From positions 1-64,000 of the forward strand of contig MFNF01000040.1 in NCBI GenBank assembly GCA_001783715.1: 64,000 bases of DNA, given 5' to 3'. The notes beneath the pieces are model-generated. The model saw only the letters and a list, made by a program, of their open reading frames with translations. It made no database searches and was not told the DNA's origin. Of the stretch, positions 16,276 to 24,476 are shown in pieces. The stretch's first letter is position 1. Every line of letters starts with the position of its first letter. This DNA is from Candidatus Lambdaproteobacteria bacterium RIFOXYD2_FULL_56_26. GTDB taxonomy: Bacteria; SAR324; XYD2-FULL-50-16. Made by a program: the position numbers and the translations under genes.

Positions 16276-16374
16276 ATGACCAACCATACGGCATTTTTTC
16301 TGGTGTCCATTCCGTTTTTCCTAGTCGCCTTGACACTGCAACTCCTTCGGGAGCCGAAGGCGGAGCTACTTTGA
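16276..16374 (+). CDS. Small single-span membrane peptide, 32 aa
   Basis: A short ORF with a good ribosome site (AGGAG, 8 bases before ATG). It encodes one hydrophobic span (AFFLVSIPFFLVALTLQLL) with a short polar tail. Its stop overlaps the proposed TTG start of the next gene, which suggests translational coupling. No family is recognised, and it could be a leader peptide rather than a working protein. Confidence 0.45.
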   Translation: MTNHTAFFLVSIPFFLVALTLQLLREPKAELL

Positions 16375-16718
16375 GGTATAGTTTGGCCGGGAAAATTCTT
16401 GTTTTTTGTTTGGCCTTGGGGGTGTGGTCGGGGGTCGGTTCCCTCTTCGCCTACACCCCAGTGGAACAGGTGCGGCAGCTTAAAGCCTGTGTGGGCTGTT
16501 ACCTGCGCAATGCCAACTTCGACCACCACGACCTGACCGAAGTGAACCTGCGGGGTGCCAACCTCGAATACGCCACTTTCAAAAAAGCGACCCTGTACAA
16601 AGCCGATTTGACCGGGGCCGACCTCAAAGGAGCCGATTTTACCGGGGCGCTTTGGGTGGATGGAGTGACTCTCTGCAAAAAGGGTTCGATCGGCAAATGT
16701 TTAGCCCAGGAACAATGA
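16371..16718 (+). CDS. Exported pentapeptide-repeat protein, 115 aa
   Basis: The frame is open further upstream, but a TTG at 16371 with GGAG 5 bases ahead gives a clean signal peptide (RYSLAGKILVFCLALGVWSG...). The mature region starts with a CVGC pair and then about eight pentapeptide repeats (NLRGANLEYATF, ADLTGADLKGADF), forming a short right-handed beta-helix, and ends with two more cysteines (CKKGSIGKC). Small exported proteins of this kind are common and of unknown role. It precedes the haem-type hybrid kinase by 34 bp and may be cotranscribed with it. Confidence 0.7.
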   Translation: MRYSLAGKILVFCLALGVWSGVGSLFAYTPVEQVRQLKACVGCYLRNANFDHHDLTEVNLRGANLEYATFKKATLYKADLTGADLKGADFTGALWVDGVTLCKKGSIGKCLAQEQ

Positions 16719-16752
16719 CTGCTTTGTCTGGGCAAAGCGGAATTCTCCAGCC

Positions 16753-19512
16753 ATGACCTCTTTTCCTGAAGTCCTTTCCGTTTCTCGGTATTCGGACCGG
16801 CGGCTCAAGTTTCTCACTTGGGTGGCGTTGGTCTTCTGGACCGTTCTGGTCTTGGTTTCCCTGCAAATCAACCTCGCTCGGGAGAAGTGGATTTCCACCG
16901 AGTTGGCGCTCACCGCCGCAAGGTCCGCCTTCAACAAGGATTTGGCCATTCGGAGTTGGGCGGCCAACCACGGAGGGGTCTATGTCGAGGTGACCCCCAA
17001 GACCCAACCGAATCCTTACCTTAAAGCCAAAGAACGGGACATCTTCACCCCTTCGGGGCGGCACCTGACCTTGATGAACCCGGCCTATATGTTCCGGGAG
17101 GTGTTGGAAAACTATTCAGAGGCCTACGGGATTTACGGCCGTATCATCAGCCTCAAACCACTGAACCCTACCAACGAGCCGGACCCCTGGGAACGGTCGG
17201 CCCTGACAACGTTTGAAGGGAAAAACACCACCGAAATTTGGGAAAAAACCACCTACAAGGGAGCCCCCTTCTTGCGGTTGATCAAGCCGCTGGTGGCCGA
17301 AAGGCCTTGCCTGACCTGCCATGAACAACAGGGGTATAAGCTTGGGGATATCCGTGGGGGCATTACTGTTTCGGTTCCCTTGGAGCCTTACCAAAGGATC
17401 GAAGCCCGGCAGATCCACGAACATATCCAGACCCATATCCTGTTTTATCTGGTCGGTTTGGCCGCCATTGCTCTGTTTGCCCGGCTGTCTAGGCGGGACC
17501 TGGGCCGGATCATCCGGGCCGAACAGGCGCTGACCGCATACCAAAGCCATTTGGAAGAAGAGATCGAACGGCGCACCTTTGATGCCCAAACGGCCCGCAA
17601 ACGGGCCGAAGAGGCCAGCGCCTTCAAGGCCAGCTTTCTGGCCAACATGAGCCACGAGATCAGAACCCCCTTGAGCGGGGTGCTCGGGGTTGCCAATCTG
17701 CTCAACGACACCAACTTGGACCGGCAGCAAAAAGAATTGGTCGAGACGATCCTCTACAGTGGGGATTACCTCCTGATGATTGTCAACGAGGTTTTGGACC
17801 TCTCCAAGATTGAGGCCGGCAAGCTGTCCCTGGTCATTGCCCCCTTGGAGCTGCGGGCGTTGGTGGAAGAAACCCTGGACCTTTTTGCCCTCAAGGCCAC
17901 CGAAAAACGGATTGAATTGCTCCAGGTGTTTGACCCGGACACTCCGGCCTGTATTTTAGGGGACAAAAAACGGATCCAACAGGTGTTGATCAACCTGATC
18001 GGCAATGCCCTCAAGTTTACCGAAAAAGGGGAGATCGTGATTTGGGTCAAACCTGCCGGTCCTAAGAATTCGGGGCAACTGGAGTTTCGGGTAGCCGATA
18101 CCGGGCCGGGGATCGGCAAGGAAGCCCAAGCCTCCTTGTTTGAAGCTTTCACCCAACTGCAACCGGAGAAACACCCCGGCACCGGTTTGGGGCTGAACAT
18201 CTGCAAACACTTGGTTGCCTTGATGGAAGGGCGAATCTGGGTGGAGAGCCAGTTGGGGGTTGGGTCTCAGTTTTGTTTTACCCTCAAGGCCGAACCGGCC
18301 CCGGTGGGCGAGGAGCTGGCCCAACTGTTCCGGTTGGAAGCCCTAAAAGAGCTTAGAATTCTGGTCTGGAGCCGTCACCAAACCTTGGGCAAGGCGGTGC
18401 AATCCTTGACCCAACCCTATGGGGCCCAGGTGATCACCGCCCACAGCCAAAGTGAGGTGTTTGACGACCTGGAGCTTTGCGCCGCCCGGTGCCTCCTGTT
18501 GGTGGACCTGCCAGTGGAGGAGGTGGAATTGTCCCGGTTTAAGGTCGCCTTAACCCAAACCGGGCGCAGGCTTCCCCTGGTGGGTTTGAGCTTCTTGGGG
18601 GAAACCCAAAGTTTGCCCGATGGGGCTTTGTTGTTGCGAAAACCGCTGAAGTCCAGGCCGCTTTTGGGTGCCTTGACTGGGGCGGGGTTGGGCACCGAGG
18701 CCCCCAAGGAAGGGCTGCCGCCTGCCCCCAAGGCCCTGCCGAACTTGGCGGAACTTTATCCCTTAAAGATCCTGCTGGTGGAAGACAACCAGATCAACCA
18801 GACCTTGGTCCTCAAGATCCTAGAAAAGTTCGGCTACCGAGCGGACGTGGCCAATGATGGGCTCAAGGCGGTGGAACTGGCGGCCCAAGGTTTTTATGAC
18901 CTGATCTTTATGGACATCCGCCTGCCGGTGCTCAACGGGATCGAGGCGACCAAGCGGATATTGGCCCACGGCATCTTCGCCACCGCTCCGGTGGTCATCG
19001 CCATGACCGCCAACCTGCTTTCGGGGGAACAGGAAGAATATTATGCCGTAGGCATCAAGGACTTGGTTCCCAAGCCGGTCCTGCCCGCCAACCTGGGGGC
19101 GACCTTGGCCTTCTGGGGCCGGAGCATCAAAAAGCAAAGGCACCTGCAACAGATCGACCTGCCCGGCTCCAATCCGGCCCTGGTCAACCAAGAGGTGGTT
19201 ACCTCCAGGATCGGGGTGGGCGGCGAGTTTTTTGGCCAACTTTTCCGGGGCTACCAGAAAGAGGGCAGCCGGACCTTGGTCGAGTTGGAAAAGGCGGTCT
19301 CCTCGGGTGCCGATGTGGAGGCGATGCGGTTGGCCCACTTTTTACGGGGCCTGAGCGCCAACATCGGGGCCGACCAGATGGCCCGGCTTTGTTTTGAGCT
19401 GGAGGTGGAGTCCAACAACGGGGACCTGAAAAAAATGTCCGCCTACCTGTTGGAGCTGGGGCGGCTTTTTGAGCAAACCTGTGAAGAATTGCAGAAAAAC
19501 GAGACCCCTTAA
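16753..19512 (+). CDS. Hybrid sensor histidine kinase with DUF3365 (Tll0287-like) CXXCH sensor domain, REC and Hpt
   Basis: A 919-residue membrane kinase. An N-terminal span (~20-38) leads to a periplasmic DUF3365-like domain carrying CLTCH at residues 186-190, a potential c-type haem site. A second span (~230-250) follows. The HisKA box has His301 (SHEIRTP); the HATPase domain shows NALKFTEKGE, DTGPGIG and GTGLGL. Next comes a degenerate receiver (~535-640, lacking the N-terminal acidic pair), a full receiver with Asp721 (IFMDIRLP), and an Hpt domain with His862 (AHFLRG). It should run a His-Asp-His phosphorelay in response to a redox or ligand signal. No cognate output regulator is adjacent. 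Confidence 0.88.
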   Translation: MTSFPEVLSVSRYSDRRLKFLTWVALVFWTVLVLVSLQINLAREKWISTELALTAARSAFNKDLAIRSWAANHGGVYVEVTPKTQPNPYLKAKERDIFTPSGRHLTLMNPAYMFREVLENYSEAYGIYGRIISLKPLNPTNEPDPWERSALTTFEGKNTTEIWEKTTYKGAPFLRLIKPLVAERPCLTCHEQQGYKLGDIRGGITVSVPLEPYQRIEARQIHEHIQTHILFYLVGLAAIALFARLSRRDLGRIIRAEQALTAYQSHLEEEIERRTFDAQTARKRAEEASAFKASFLANMSHEIRTPLSGVLGVANLLNDTNLDRQQKELVETILYSGDYLLMIVNEVLDLSKIEAGKLSLVIAPLELRALVEETLDLFALKATEKRIELLQVFDPDTPACILGDKKRIQQVLINLIGNALKFTEKGEIVIWVKPAGPKNSGQLEFRVADTGPGIGKEAQASLFEAFTQLQPEKHPGTGLGLNICKHLVALMEGRIWVESQLGVGSQFCFTLKAEPAPVGEELAQLFRLEALKELRILVWSRHQTLGKAVQSLTQPYGAQVITAHSQSEVFDDLELCAARCLLLVDLPVEEVELSRFKVALTQTGRRLPLVGLSFLGETQSLPDGALLLRKPLKSRPLLGALTGAGLGTEAPKEGLPPAPKALPNLAELYPLKILLVEDNQINQTLVLKILEKFGYRADVANDGLKAVELAAQGFYDLIFMDIRLPVLNGIEATKRILAHGIFATAPVVIAMTANLLSGEQEEYYAVGIKDLVPKPVLPANLGATLAFWGRSIKKQRHLQQIDLPGSNPALVNQEVVTSRIGVGGEFFGQLFRGYQKEGSRTLVELEKAVSSGADVEAMRLAHFLRGLSANIGADQMARLCFELEVESNNGDLKKMSAYLLELGRLFEQTCEELQKNETP

Positions 19513-19612
19513 GAAATGGGGGGTTGTACAACCTAACCTAGTTTGGGCAGACTGGGCCTTCGAGCCCAATCGGCCCCACTTTTTTTAGACCCGATCCTGC
19601 CCCCTTGCTGTT

Positions 19613-20509
19613 ATGCCCAACGCCAGAAAGATTCAAAATCTGTATGCCTACAACACCCATGTTTCTTTTGAGGTGTTCCCCCCCAAGACCAACCAGGGGC
19701 TGAAGCAGATTTACCAAACCATCGCCAGACTCAAAGGCATGTCGCCTGATTTTTTTTCGGTGACCTACGGAGCCGGGGGCAGTACCGCCGAAAAGAGTTT
19801 GGACATCGCCTCGGCGATCACCAATTTGGCCCAGGTGACCTGTGTGGCCCACTTTACCTGTGCCCATCTGAGCCGTCCCCAGGTGCTGGAGTTGTTGCAG
19901 TCCTTGGAGTTCCACGGGATCAACAACGTCTTGGCCCTGCGGGGGGACCCGCCCCAAGGCCAGGGAACCTTTGTCCGGCCCCAGGACGGCTTTGGTTACG
20001 CCAGCGAGTTGGTCGCCTTTATCCGAGAACATTCCAAAGTGGGGATTCTGGTGGCCGGGTACCCGGAAGGGCACATGGAAAACCCCGACAAGGAGGACGA
20101 CTTCCGCCACTTGGTCCAGAAGGTTGAAGCCGGAGCGGACGGGATCGTGACCCAGCTCTTTTTTGACAATCGGTTTTTGGTGGAGTTCAAGGAAAAATTG
20201 GACCGAGCCGGGGTGCAGGTGCCTTTGGTGGCCGGGATCTTCCCGCTTTCCAACCTCAAGCAGTTGGACCGGATCGCCTCCATGTCCAAAAACTACGTCC
20301 CCCCTCGGCTCAAGGCGGGCTTGGAAAAATGGGCCAACGACCCCGAATCGATGGAGCAGTTCGGCACCGACTATGCCATTGAACAGGTCCAAGGGCTACT
20401 GGACTTGGGGTTCCGGGACTTTCATTTTTACACCATGAACCGGTACCAGCAGACCCGAAACATCCTGTTTGCCCTCAAGGACTACTTCCCCAGGCTCAAG
20501 TTCGATTGA
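19613..20509 (+). CDS. metF: Methylenetetrahydrofolate reductase
   Basis: Reduces 5,10-methylenetetrahydrofolate to 5-methyltetrahydrofolate for methionine synthesis, using bound FAD. The 298-residue length is normal. Family features are the early SFEVFPPK motif (catalytic Glu), FFSVTYGAGGS, the VAHFTC segment, NVLALRGDPP, ADGIVTQLFFDN and the VPLVAGIFP strand, in the expected TIM-barrel order. The start ATG is taken from the track; the preceding 100-bp gap contains a small palindrome GGTTGTACAACC. It stands alone, convergent with rsmG. Confidence 0.95.
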   Translation: MPNARKIQNLYAYNTHVSFEVFPPKTNQGLKQIYQTIARLKGMSPDFFSVTYGAGGSTAEKSLDIASAITNLAQVTCVAHFTCAHLSRPQVLELLQSLEFHGINNVLALRGDPPQGQGTFVRPQDGFGYASELVAFIREHSKVGILVAGYPEGHMENPDKEDDFRHLVQKVEAGADGIVTQLFFDNRFLVEFKEKLDRAGVQVPLVAGIFPLSNLKQLDRIASMSKNYVPPRLKAGLEKWANDPESMEQFGTDYAIEQVQGLLDLGFRDFHFYTMNRYQQTRNILFALKDYFPRLKFD

Positions 20510-20513
20510 CCCT

Positions 20514-21173
20514 TCAGGGGGTTTTTTGCAGCAACAACAAGACCCCGCCGAAGCCCAACTCCAGTTGGTAGGGTAGGGCTTTCTCTAGGCTCCAGCCCCC
20601 TTGGGCTTGCAGCTCCCCCCACTCTTCTTCCCAGTTTTTCCCCTTCCAGGCCCAAAGCCTTCCTCCGGGCTTCAAAAAGACCGCTGCCCACTGGCCCAGT
20701 TCAACCAAGGAACTCAACGCCCGGGCCAGGACAAAGTCCTGGGTCCGGGCCAGCCCCGCCTCTTTGGCCAAGTCTTCCAGCCGCACCTGTCTGGCGACAA
20801 AGTTTTTGAGCCCCATCCGGGTCCGGGCGGTTTCTTGGAAGTTGACCTTTTTTAGCACCCCTTCAATCGAGAGGAACTCGACTTCCGGCAAACAAAGAGC
20901 TAAAATTAAGCTAGGTAGCCCTGCGCCTGACCCCAAGTCCATCCCTCTCCCTTGCAGCAACGGTCCCAAACCTAAACCCAGGGGGGCCAGTGCGTCCAGG
21001 AGGTGTTTGGCCACTTGGTTCTCAAATCCCTTGACCGAAGTGAGGTTGAACCTTTGGTTCCACTGGTCCAAAAGCTCCAGATACAAGGCCAGGGAGTCCA
21101 GCTGGGTCTCGGTTAAGGCGAGGTCGGGGAAAACTTTTTTGGCAGATTGGGCAATTTGGTTTGTTTTTCGCAT
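20514..21173 (-). CDS. rsmG: 16S rRNA (guanine527-N7)-methyltransferase
   Basis: A 219-residue GidB/RsmG methyltransferase that modifies G527 in the 530 loop of 16S rRNA. The sequence shows the RFNLTSVKGFE..A.KHLLDAL segment near the N-terminus, the SAM-binding motif DLGSGAGLPSLILAL, a FLSIEGVLKKVNFQE strand, and the VLARALSSLVEL region. It is slightly longer than typical (about 205-215). In many genomes it neighbours gidA or parA; neither is here. It is convergent with metF with only 4 bp between the stop codons. Confidence 0.93.
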   Translation of the reverse strand: MRKTNQIAQSAKKVFPDLALTETQLDSLALYLELLDQWNQRFNLTSVKGFENQVAKHLLDALAPLGLGLGPLLQGRGMDLGSGAGLPSLILALCLPEVEFLSIEGVLKKVNFQETARTRMGLKNFVARQVRLEDLAKEAGLARTQDFVLARALSSLVELGQWAAVFLKPGGRLWAWKGKNWEEEWGELQAQGGWSLEKALPYQLELGFGGVLLLLQKTP

Positions 21174-21305
21174 TCCATGGGCAAACGCTAGAGCCGGGAC
21201 CCCACTAAGGGGCTCGGCGGTTGTGCTTTGAAGATCATTCTGTGGCTTTCAAAGGCGCCTAGGCAAGAGAATTTACCGGCCACAGGTTAAACCGAGGAAT
21301 AGGAA

Positions 21306-22793
21306 ATGGCGAAGGCAAGTGAAATGGATCTGGACCTGGACTTGGACATGGATCTGGACGGGAACGAGGGCTCCGGTGACCTCGGCCTTGAGGATGACCT
21401 CGACCTAGGCTCGGACCTGGGCACAGACATGGATCTGGGTTCGGATCTGGACCTTGGCGGCGACCTCGGCGGGGATGAAGAAGAGGCAGACTTTGGCTCC
21501 ATGGGTGGCGACGAGCCCCTGGATGGGGGAGATGACTTTGGCACGGACCTGGACCTGGGGGCTGAGGACGACCTGGATGCAGGTTCGTCCGGCAACGAGG
21601 ACTTGACCGTGGACATGAGCGGCCTCGAAGACGAATTGGGTTTGGACGACTCCGATCTAGCCCCACCTTCCAAAGGTGGAGCGATCAAAGAGGTGGAGTC
21701 GGACGATGAACTGGACCAGGAATTGGCCAGCCTCAACGATGACTTGGTTTTGGACGAAAGCCTGGAAGTCCAGGAAGTGGAAGGGGCCGACGATGCGGAG
21801 TTGGCCTTTGAAGGTGACCTGGGGGAAGAGGAGGACAGCTTCGGTTCCGCTCCCCAGACCGAAGAAGAGGAATTTGCCGAACCTCCGACCTTGCCCGAAG
21901 ACACTCTGGTGGACCTTTCGGACAGCGAGATGGAGCTTTCCAGCAATTCGGGCGAACTGTTGGAGGAAGAATTGGAAACCCCCCTGCCCGATGACTTGGA
22001 CATGGGTGCCGGATTTGAGGACGACCTGTCGAGCAACTTTGACGACGACCTGGGCTCGGCTGCGGTGGCGGAAGATTCGGTGGAGGAAACAGAGGAAATC
22101 GAAGCGGTGGAAGAAGTGGAAGACCTGGAACCGGTCCCGATGCTGGACATGGACGACAACTTCGACCTGGGCGACGAGCCTGAAGCGATCGATGAATTTG
22201 CCGCCTTGGAGGAAGAGGAACTGCCCCCTCCGCCCAAGGACTTTGAAACCCACCGGACCCCGGCCAAGCCGGCCAAACCTGCCGTTCCCGCCCCTTCTTT
22301 TGAGGAAGAGGAAATGGAATCCGGCTTTTCGGACCCCGAGGAGTTTGAATCGGAAGACCGCAGTGAAATGGCTTTTGAGGACCTGGAAGAACCCCAGGAG
22401 TTTACCCCGCAGATCCAAGACGAAACCAATGGCTTTGAGATTGAAGAGGCCCCCAAGGCCCAACGGATGAAGGTGGACCTCTCCCCTGAGCCGGTGGCCA
22501 GACCGAGCCTCAAGGTCCCCGGCCCCTCTTCCCAGCCCGCTCCGGGGGCCGAAGGGTTGGTGGGCAAAAACCTGCTGTACAAGATTCCCCACCAGTTGAA
22601 GGTGGAAATCGGCCGGACCAATCTGACCGGGGAAGACCTGACCCGTCTCAATTATGGTTCGGTGATCGAGTTGGACCGCAAGGTCGGCGACCCGGTGGAC
22701 ATCGTTTTGGGCGGCCAAGTGATCGCCAAGGGCGAGGTGGTCCAGATCAACCAAGAGCAGTTGGGCGTTCGAGTGACTAGGATCGACTTTTAG
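21306..22793 (+). CDS. FliN-like (SpoA-domain) protein with a very long acidic N-terminal extension
   Basis: The 495-residue protein has two parts. Residues ~1-415 are extremely acidic and low in complexity, with DLDLDMDLD, DLGSDLGTDMDLGSDLDLGG and many EEE/DDL patches and no Cys; this should be disordered. Residues ~418-495 are a SpoA domain of the FliN/YscQ family (KVEIGRTNLTGEDL, LNYGSVIELDRKVGDPVDIVLGGQVIAKGEVV). FliN forms the flagellar C-ring with FliM and binds CheY and export proteins. Normal FliN is about 100-150 residues. It sits 9 bp before a FliM-like gene, so the two probably form a switch-like complex. The repeated GATCTGGACCTGG-type DNA suggests expansion by slippage. Confidence 0.8.
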   Translation: MAKASEMDLDLDLDMDLDGNEGSGDLGLEDDLDLGSDLGTDMDLGSDLDLGGDLGGDEEEADFGSMGGDEPLDGGDDFGTDLDLGAEDDLDAGSSGNEDLTVDMSGLEDELGLDDSDLAPPSKGGAIKEVESDDELDQELASLNDDLVLDESLEVQEVEGADDAELAFEGDLGEEEDSFGSAPQTEEEEFAEPPTLPEDTLVDLSDSEMELSSNSGELLEEELETPLPDDLDMGAGFEDDLSSNFDDDLGSAAVAEDSVEETEEIEAVEEVEDLEPVPMLDMDDNFDLGDEPEAIDEFAALEEEELPPPPKDFETHRTPAKPAKPAVPAPSFEEEEMESGFSDPEEFESEDRSEMAFEDLEEPQEFTPQIQDETNGFEIEEAPKAQRMKVDLSPEPVARPSLKVPGPSSQPAPGAEGLVGKNLLYKIPHQLKVEIGRTNLTGEDLTRLNYGSVIELDRKVGDPVDIVLGGQVIAKGEVVQINQEQLGVRVTRIDF

Positions 22794-22802
22794 GTATCCC
22801 CC

Positions 22803-23759
22803 ATGGCCTTTGAAACTACCGTTCCCCTGGACCTGAGCCGGGGCGAGTCCATCACCTCCGGGTACTACACCCCTTTGGAAGTGGTGGTCAAAAACTACTT
22901 GAGCGAACTGGAGTCCTACTTTTTTGACCAGTTCCACATTTCCTGTGTCTTTGACTTTCGGATCGACCCGGCGGGCAAGTTCCAGGAATACCTGGGCTCC
23001 ATCGCCCAACCGACCCCGATTTTCGTGGTCAATTTTTCGACCTTAAAAGACGATGCTCTGCTGGTCATGGACAATCCACTGGCCAACCTGTTTTTGGAAC
23101 GGGAAGAGCTAGTCCGGCAGGGCCGAGCGAAGGTGCCCAAGGGGTTTGCCGTGGACCTGGAAAACTACCCCCGGCTGGAAGAGGGAATCAGCCAATTGGT
23201 GGGCCTGTTCGCCAAGAGTTGGTCTCGGTTGCAAGACTGCGACCACCGGATCTCCAAGTTGGTCAGCCACCGGATCAAGGCCAAGATCATGGCCCCCGGC
23301 GAATCCTGCCTGAAGGTCAAGGTAGGGCTTGCCTACAAGGGATTTTCCAGTGGATTTGAATTCTGTTTTTCCGCCTTTGGGATGGACTTGTTTTTAAAAT
23401 CTTATGGCCGCCAAGCCCTGCTGATGGGCGAACGGACCCAGCCTACCCCTAACTTGGAGCCGCTGCGCCGGTTGATCGAAACCGAAGCGGAGTATCAGGC
23501 CACTGCCGTTTTGGGAGAGTTGTACCTCTCTCGCCAGGACCTGGAGCGTTCCCTCAAAACCGGGATGGTACTGCCGGTCAAAAGTGGGCTCAAAGACCAA
23601 ATCGCCGTGTTGGTCAACGGCCTGCCGTTGTTCTCCGGCGAGCCGGGAGAAAGCCTGGGCCACCAAGCGGTGCTGGTGCAGGGCAGGATCGATGAGGTTC
23701 GCCAAGAACTCAAGCGCCAGCCCAAACCCTTTGCCAAAACCCACTACCCCAAGGGTTGA
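22803..23759 (+). CDS. FliM-like flagellar switch family protein
   Basis: A 318-residue protein that looks like a divergent FliM. An early helix (YYTPLEVVVKNYLSELESYFFDQF) and the TPIFVVNFSTLKDDALLVMDNPLANLFL stretch resemble the FliM middle domain. The last ~75 residues form a SpoA-like domain (LSRQDLERSLKTGMVLPVKSGLKDQIAVLVNGLPLFSGEPG). The short CheY-binding EIDALL-type N-terminus of classical FliM is not visible. It follows the acidic FliN-like gene by 9 bp and is convergent with thiE, overlapping it by 16 bp. The assignment rests on fold pattern and context. Confidence 0.65.
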   Translation: MAFETTVPLDLSRGESITSGYYTPLEVVVKNYLSELESYFFDQFHISCVFDFRIDPAGKFQEYLGSIAQPTPIFVVNFSTLKDDALLVMDNPLANLFLEREELVRQGRAKVPKGFAVDLENYPRLEEGISQLVGLFAKSWSRLQDCDHRISKLVSHRIKAKIMAPGESCLKVKVGLAYKGFSSGFEFCFSAFGMDLFLKSYGRQALLMGERTQPTPNLEPLRRLIETEAEYQATAVLGELYLSRQDLERSLKTGMVLPVKSGLKDQIAVLVNGLPLFSGEPGESLGHQAVLVQGRIDEVRQELKRQPKPFAKTHYPKG

Positions 23760-24397
23760 CCTTGGGCCAGTCGAGCTTCGATCCGGGCTACCTGGGCCTT
23801 GAGGTCCGGGGCACCCAACAGCCCCTCAATCATAGCTACCGAACGTTGCCCGGTGTTTAAAACCTCCGGCAACCGTTCCCACTGGATGCCGCCAATGGCC
23901 ACCTGCGGGAGGCCGATTTCTTTTGCCGTCCAAGCCAAAAACCCCAGTCCCGCTTCCGGTTCCTCCGGTTTGGAGGGGGTCGCATAGGCTGGCCCCACGC
24001 CCAAATAATCGATCCCCAGACCCAACGCCGCTTGGGCTTGGACCCGGTTGTGGGTGGAGAGCCCCAACGCAACCTTAGGCCCCAACAGTGCCCTGGCCCG
24101 GGCCGGGTCCAGGTCCCCTTGGCCCAAGTGCAGGCCATCGGCACCGCTTAAAAGGGCCAAATCCAAGTGGTCGTTGACTACCACCCAAGCCCCTCTCTCC
24201 CTAGCCCAGGGGACCAATGCCAGCAGTTCGGCCCGTTGTTGTTCCCAGGGCAGGTCTTTACCGCGGTACTGGACCAACCGGACCCCCGCCTCGACCATCG
24301 CTTGGGCGCAATCCTGGTGGCTGGCCCAGCGGTAGCGCAGGTCGGTGATCCCGTACAGGTGCCCTTGGGCCAAAAACTGGGCCAGAGGATGAACCAA
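23744..24397 (-). CDS. thiE: Thiamine-phosphate synthase
   Basis: Condenses HMP pyrophosphate and thiazole phosphate to thiamine phosphate. From a TTG at 24397 with GGAGG 6 bases upstream the protein has 217 residues, the normal size; the track start 48 codons earlier overlaps the divergent kinase gene and is unlikely. Motifs: LYGITDLR, VRLVQYRGKDL, VVVNDHLDLALLSGADGLHLGQGDL, GLSTHN, YLGVGPAYATPSKP and VAIGGI, all typical of the ThiE TIM barrel. No other thi genes are present. Convergent overlap with the FliM-like gene is 16 bp. Confidence 0.93.
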   Translation of the reverse strand: MVHPLAQFLAQGHLYGITDLRYRWASHQDCAQAMVEAGVRLVQYRGKDLPWEQQRAELLALVPWARERGAWVVVNDHLDLALLSGADGLHLGQGDLDPARARALLGPKVALGLSTHNRVQAQAALGLGIDYLGVGPAYATPSKPEEPEAGLGFLAWTAKEIGLPQVAIGGIQWERLPEVLNTGQRSVAMIEGLLGAPDLKAQVARIEARLAQGQPLG

Positions 24398-24476
24398 AAT
24401 GAACCTCCAGAGAAGTTGCTTCTGTTTTACGGTTGAATAGGTTAGTCTGACTGCAAACCTTCCAACCCCACTGTAA

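Noticed and set aside
21287-23009. Long minus-strand ORFs (450-454 aa) opposite the acidic FliN-like gene.
   Set aside because: They are the antisense of GAC/GAG-rich codons, giving Ser/Arg-rich or other low-complexity products with no motifs; the plus-strand SpoA domain is clear.
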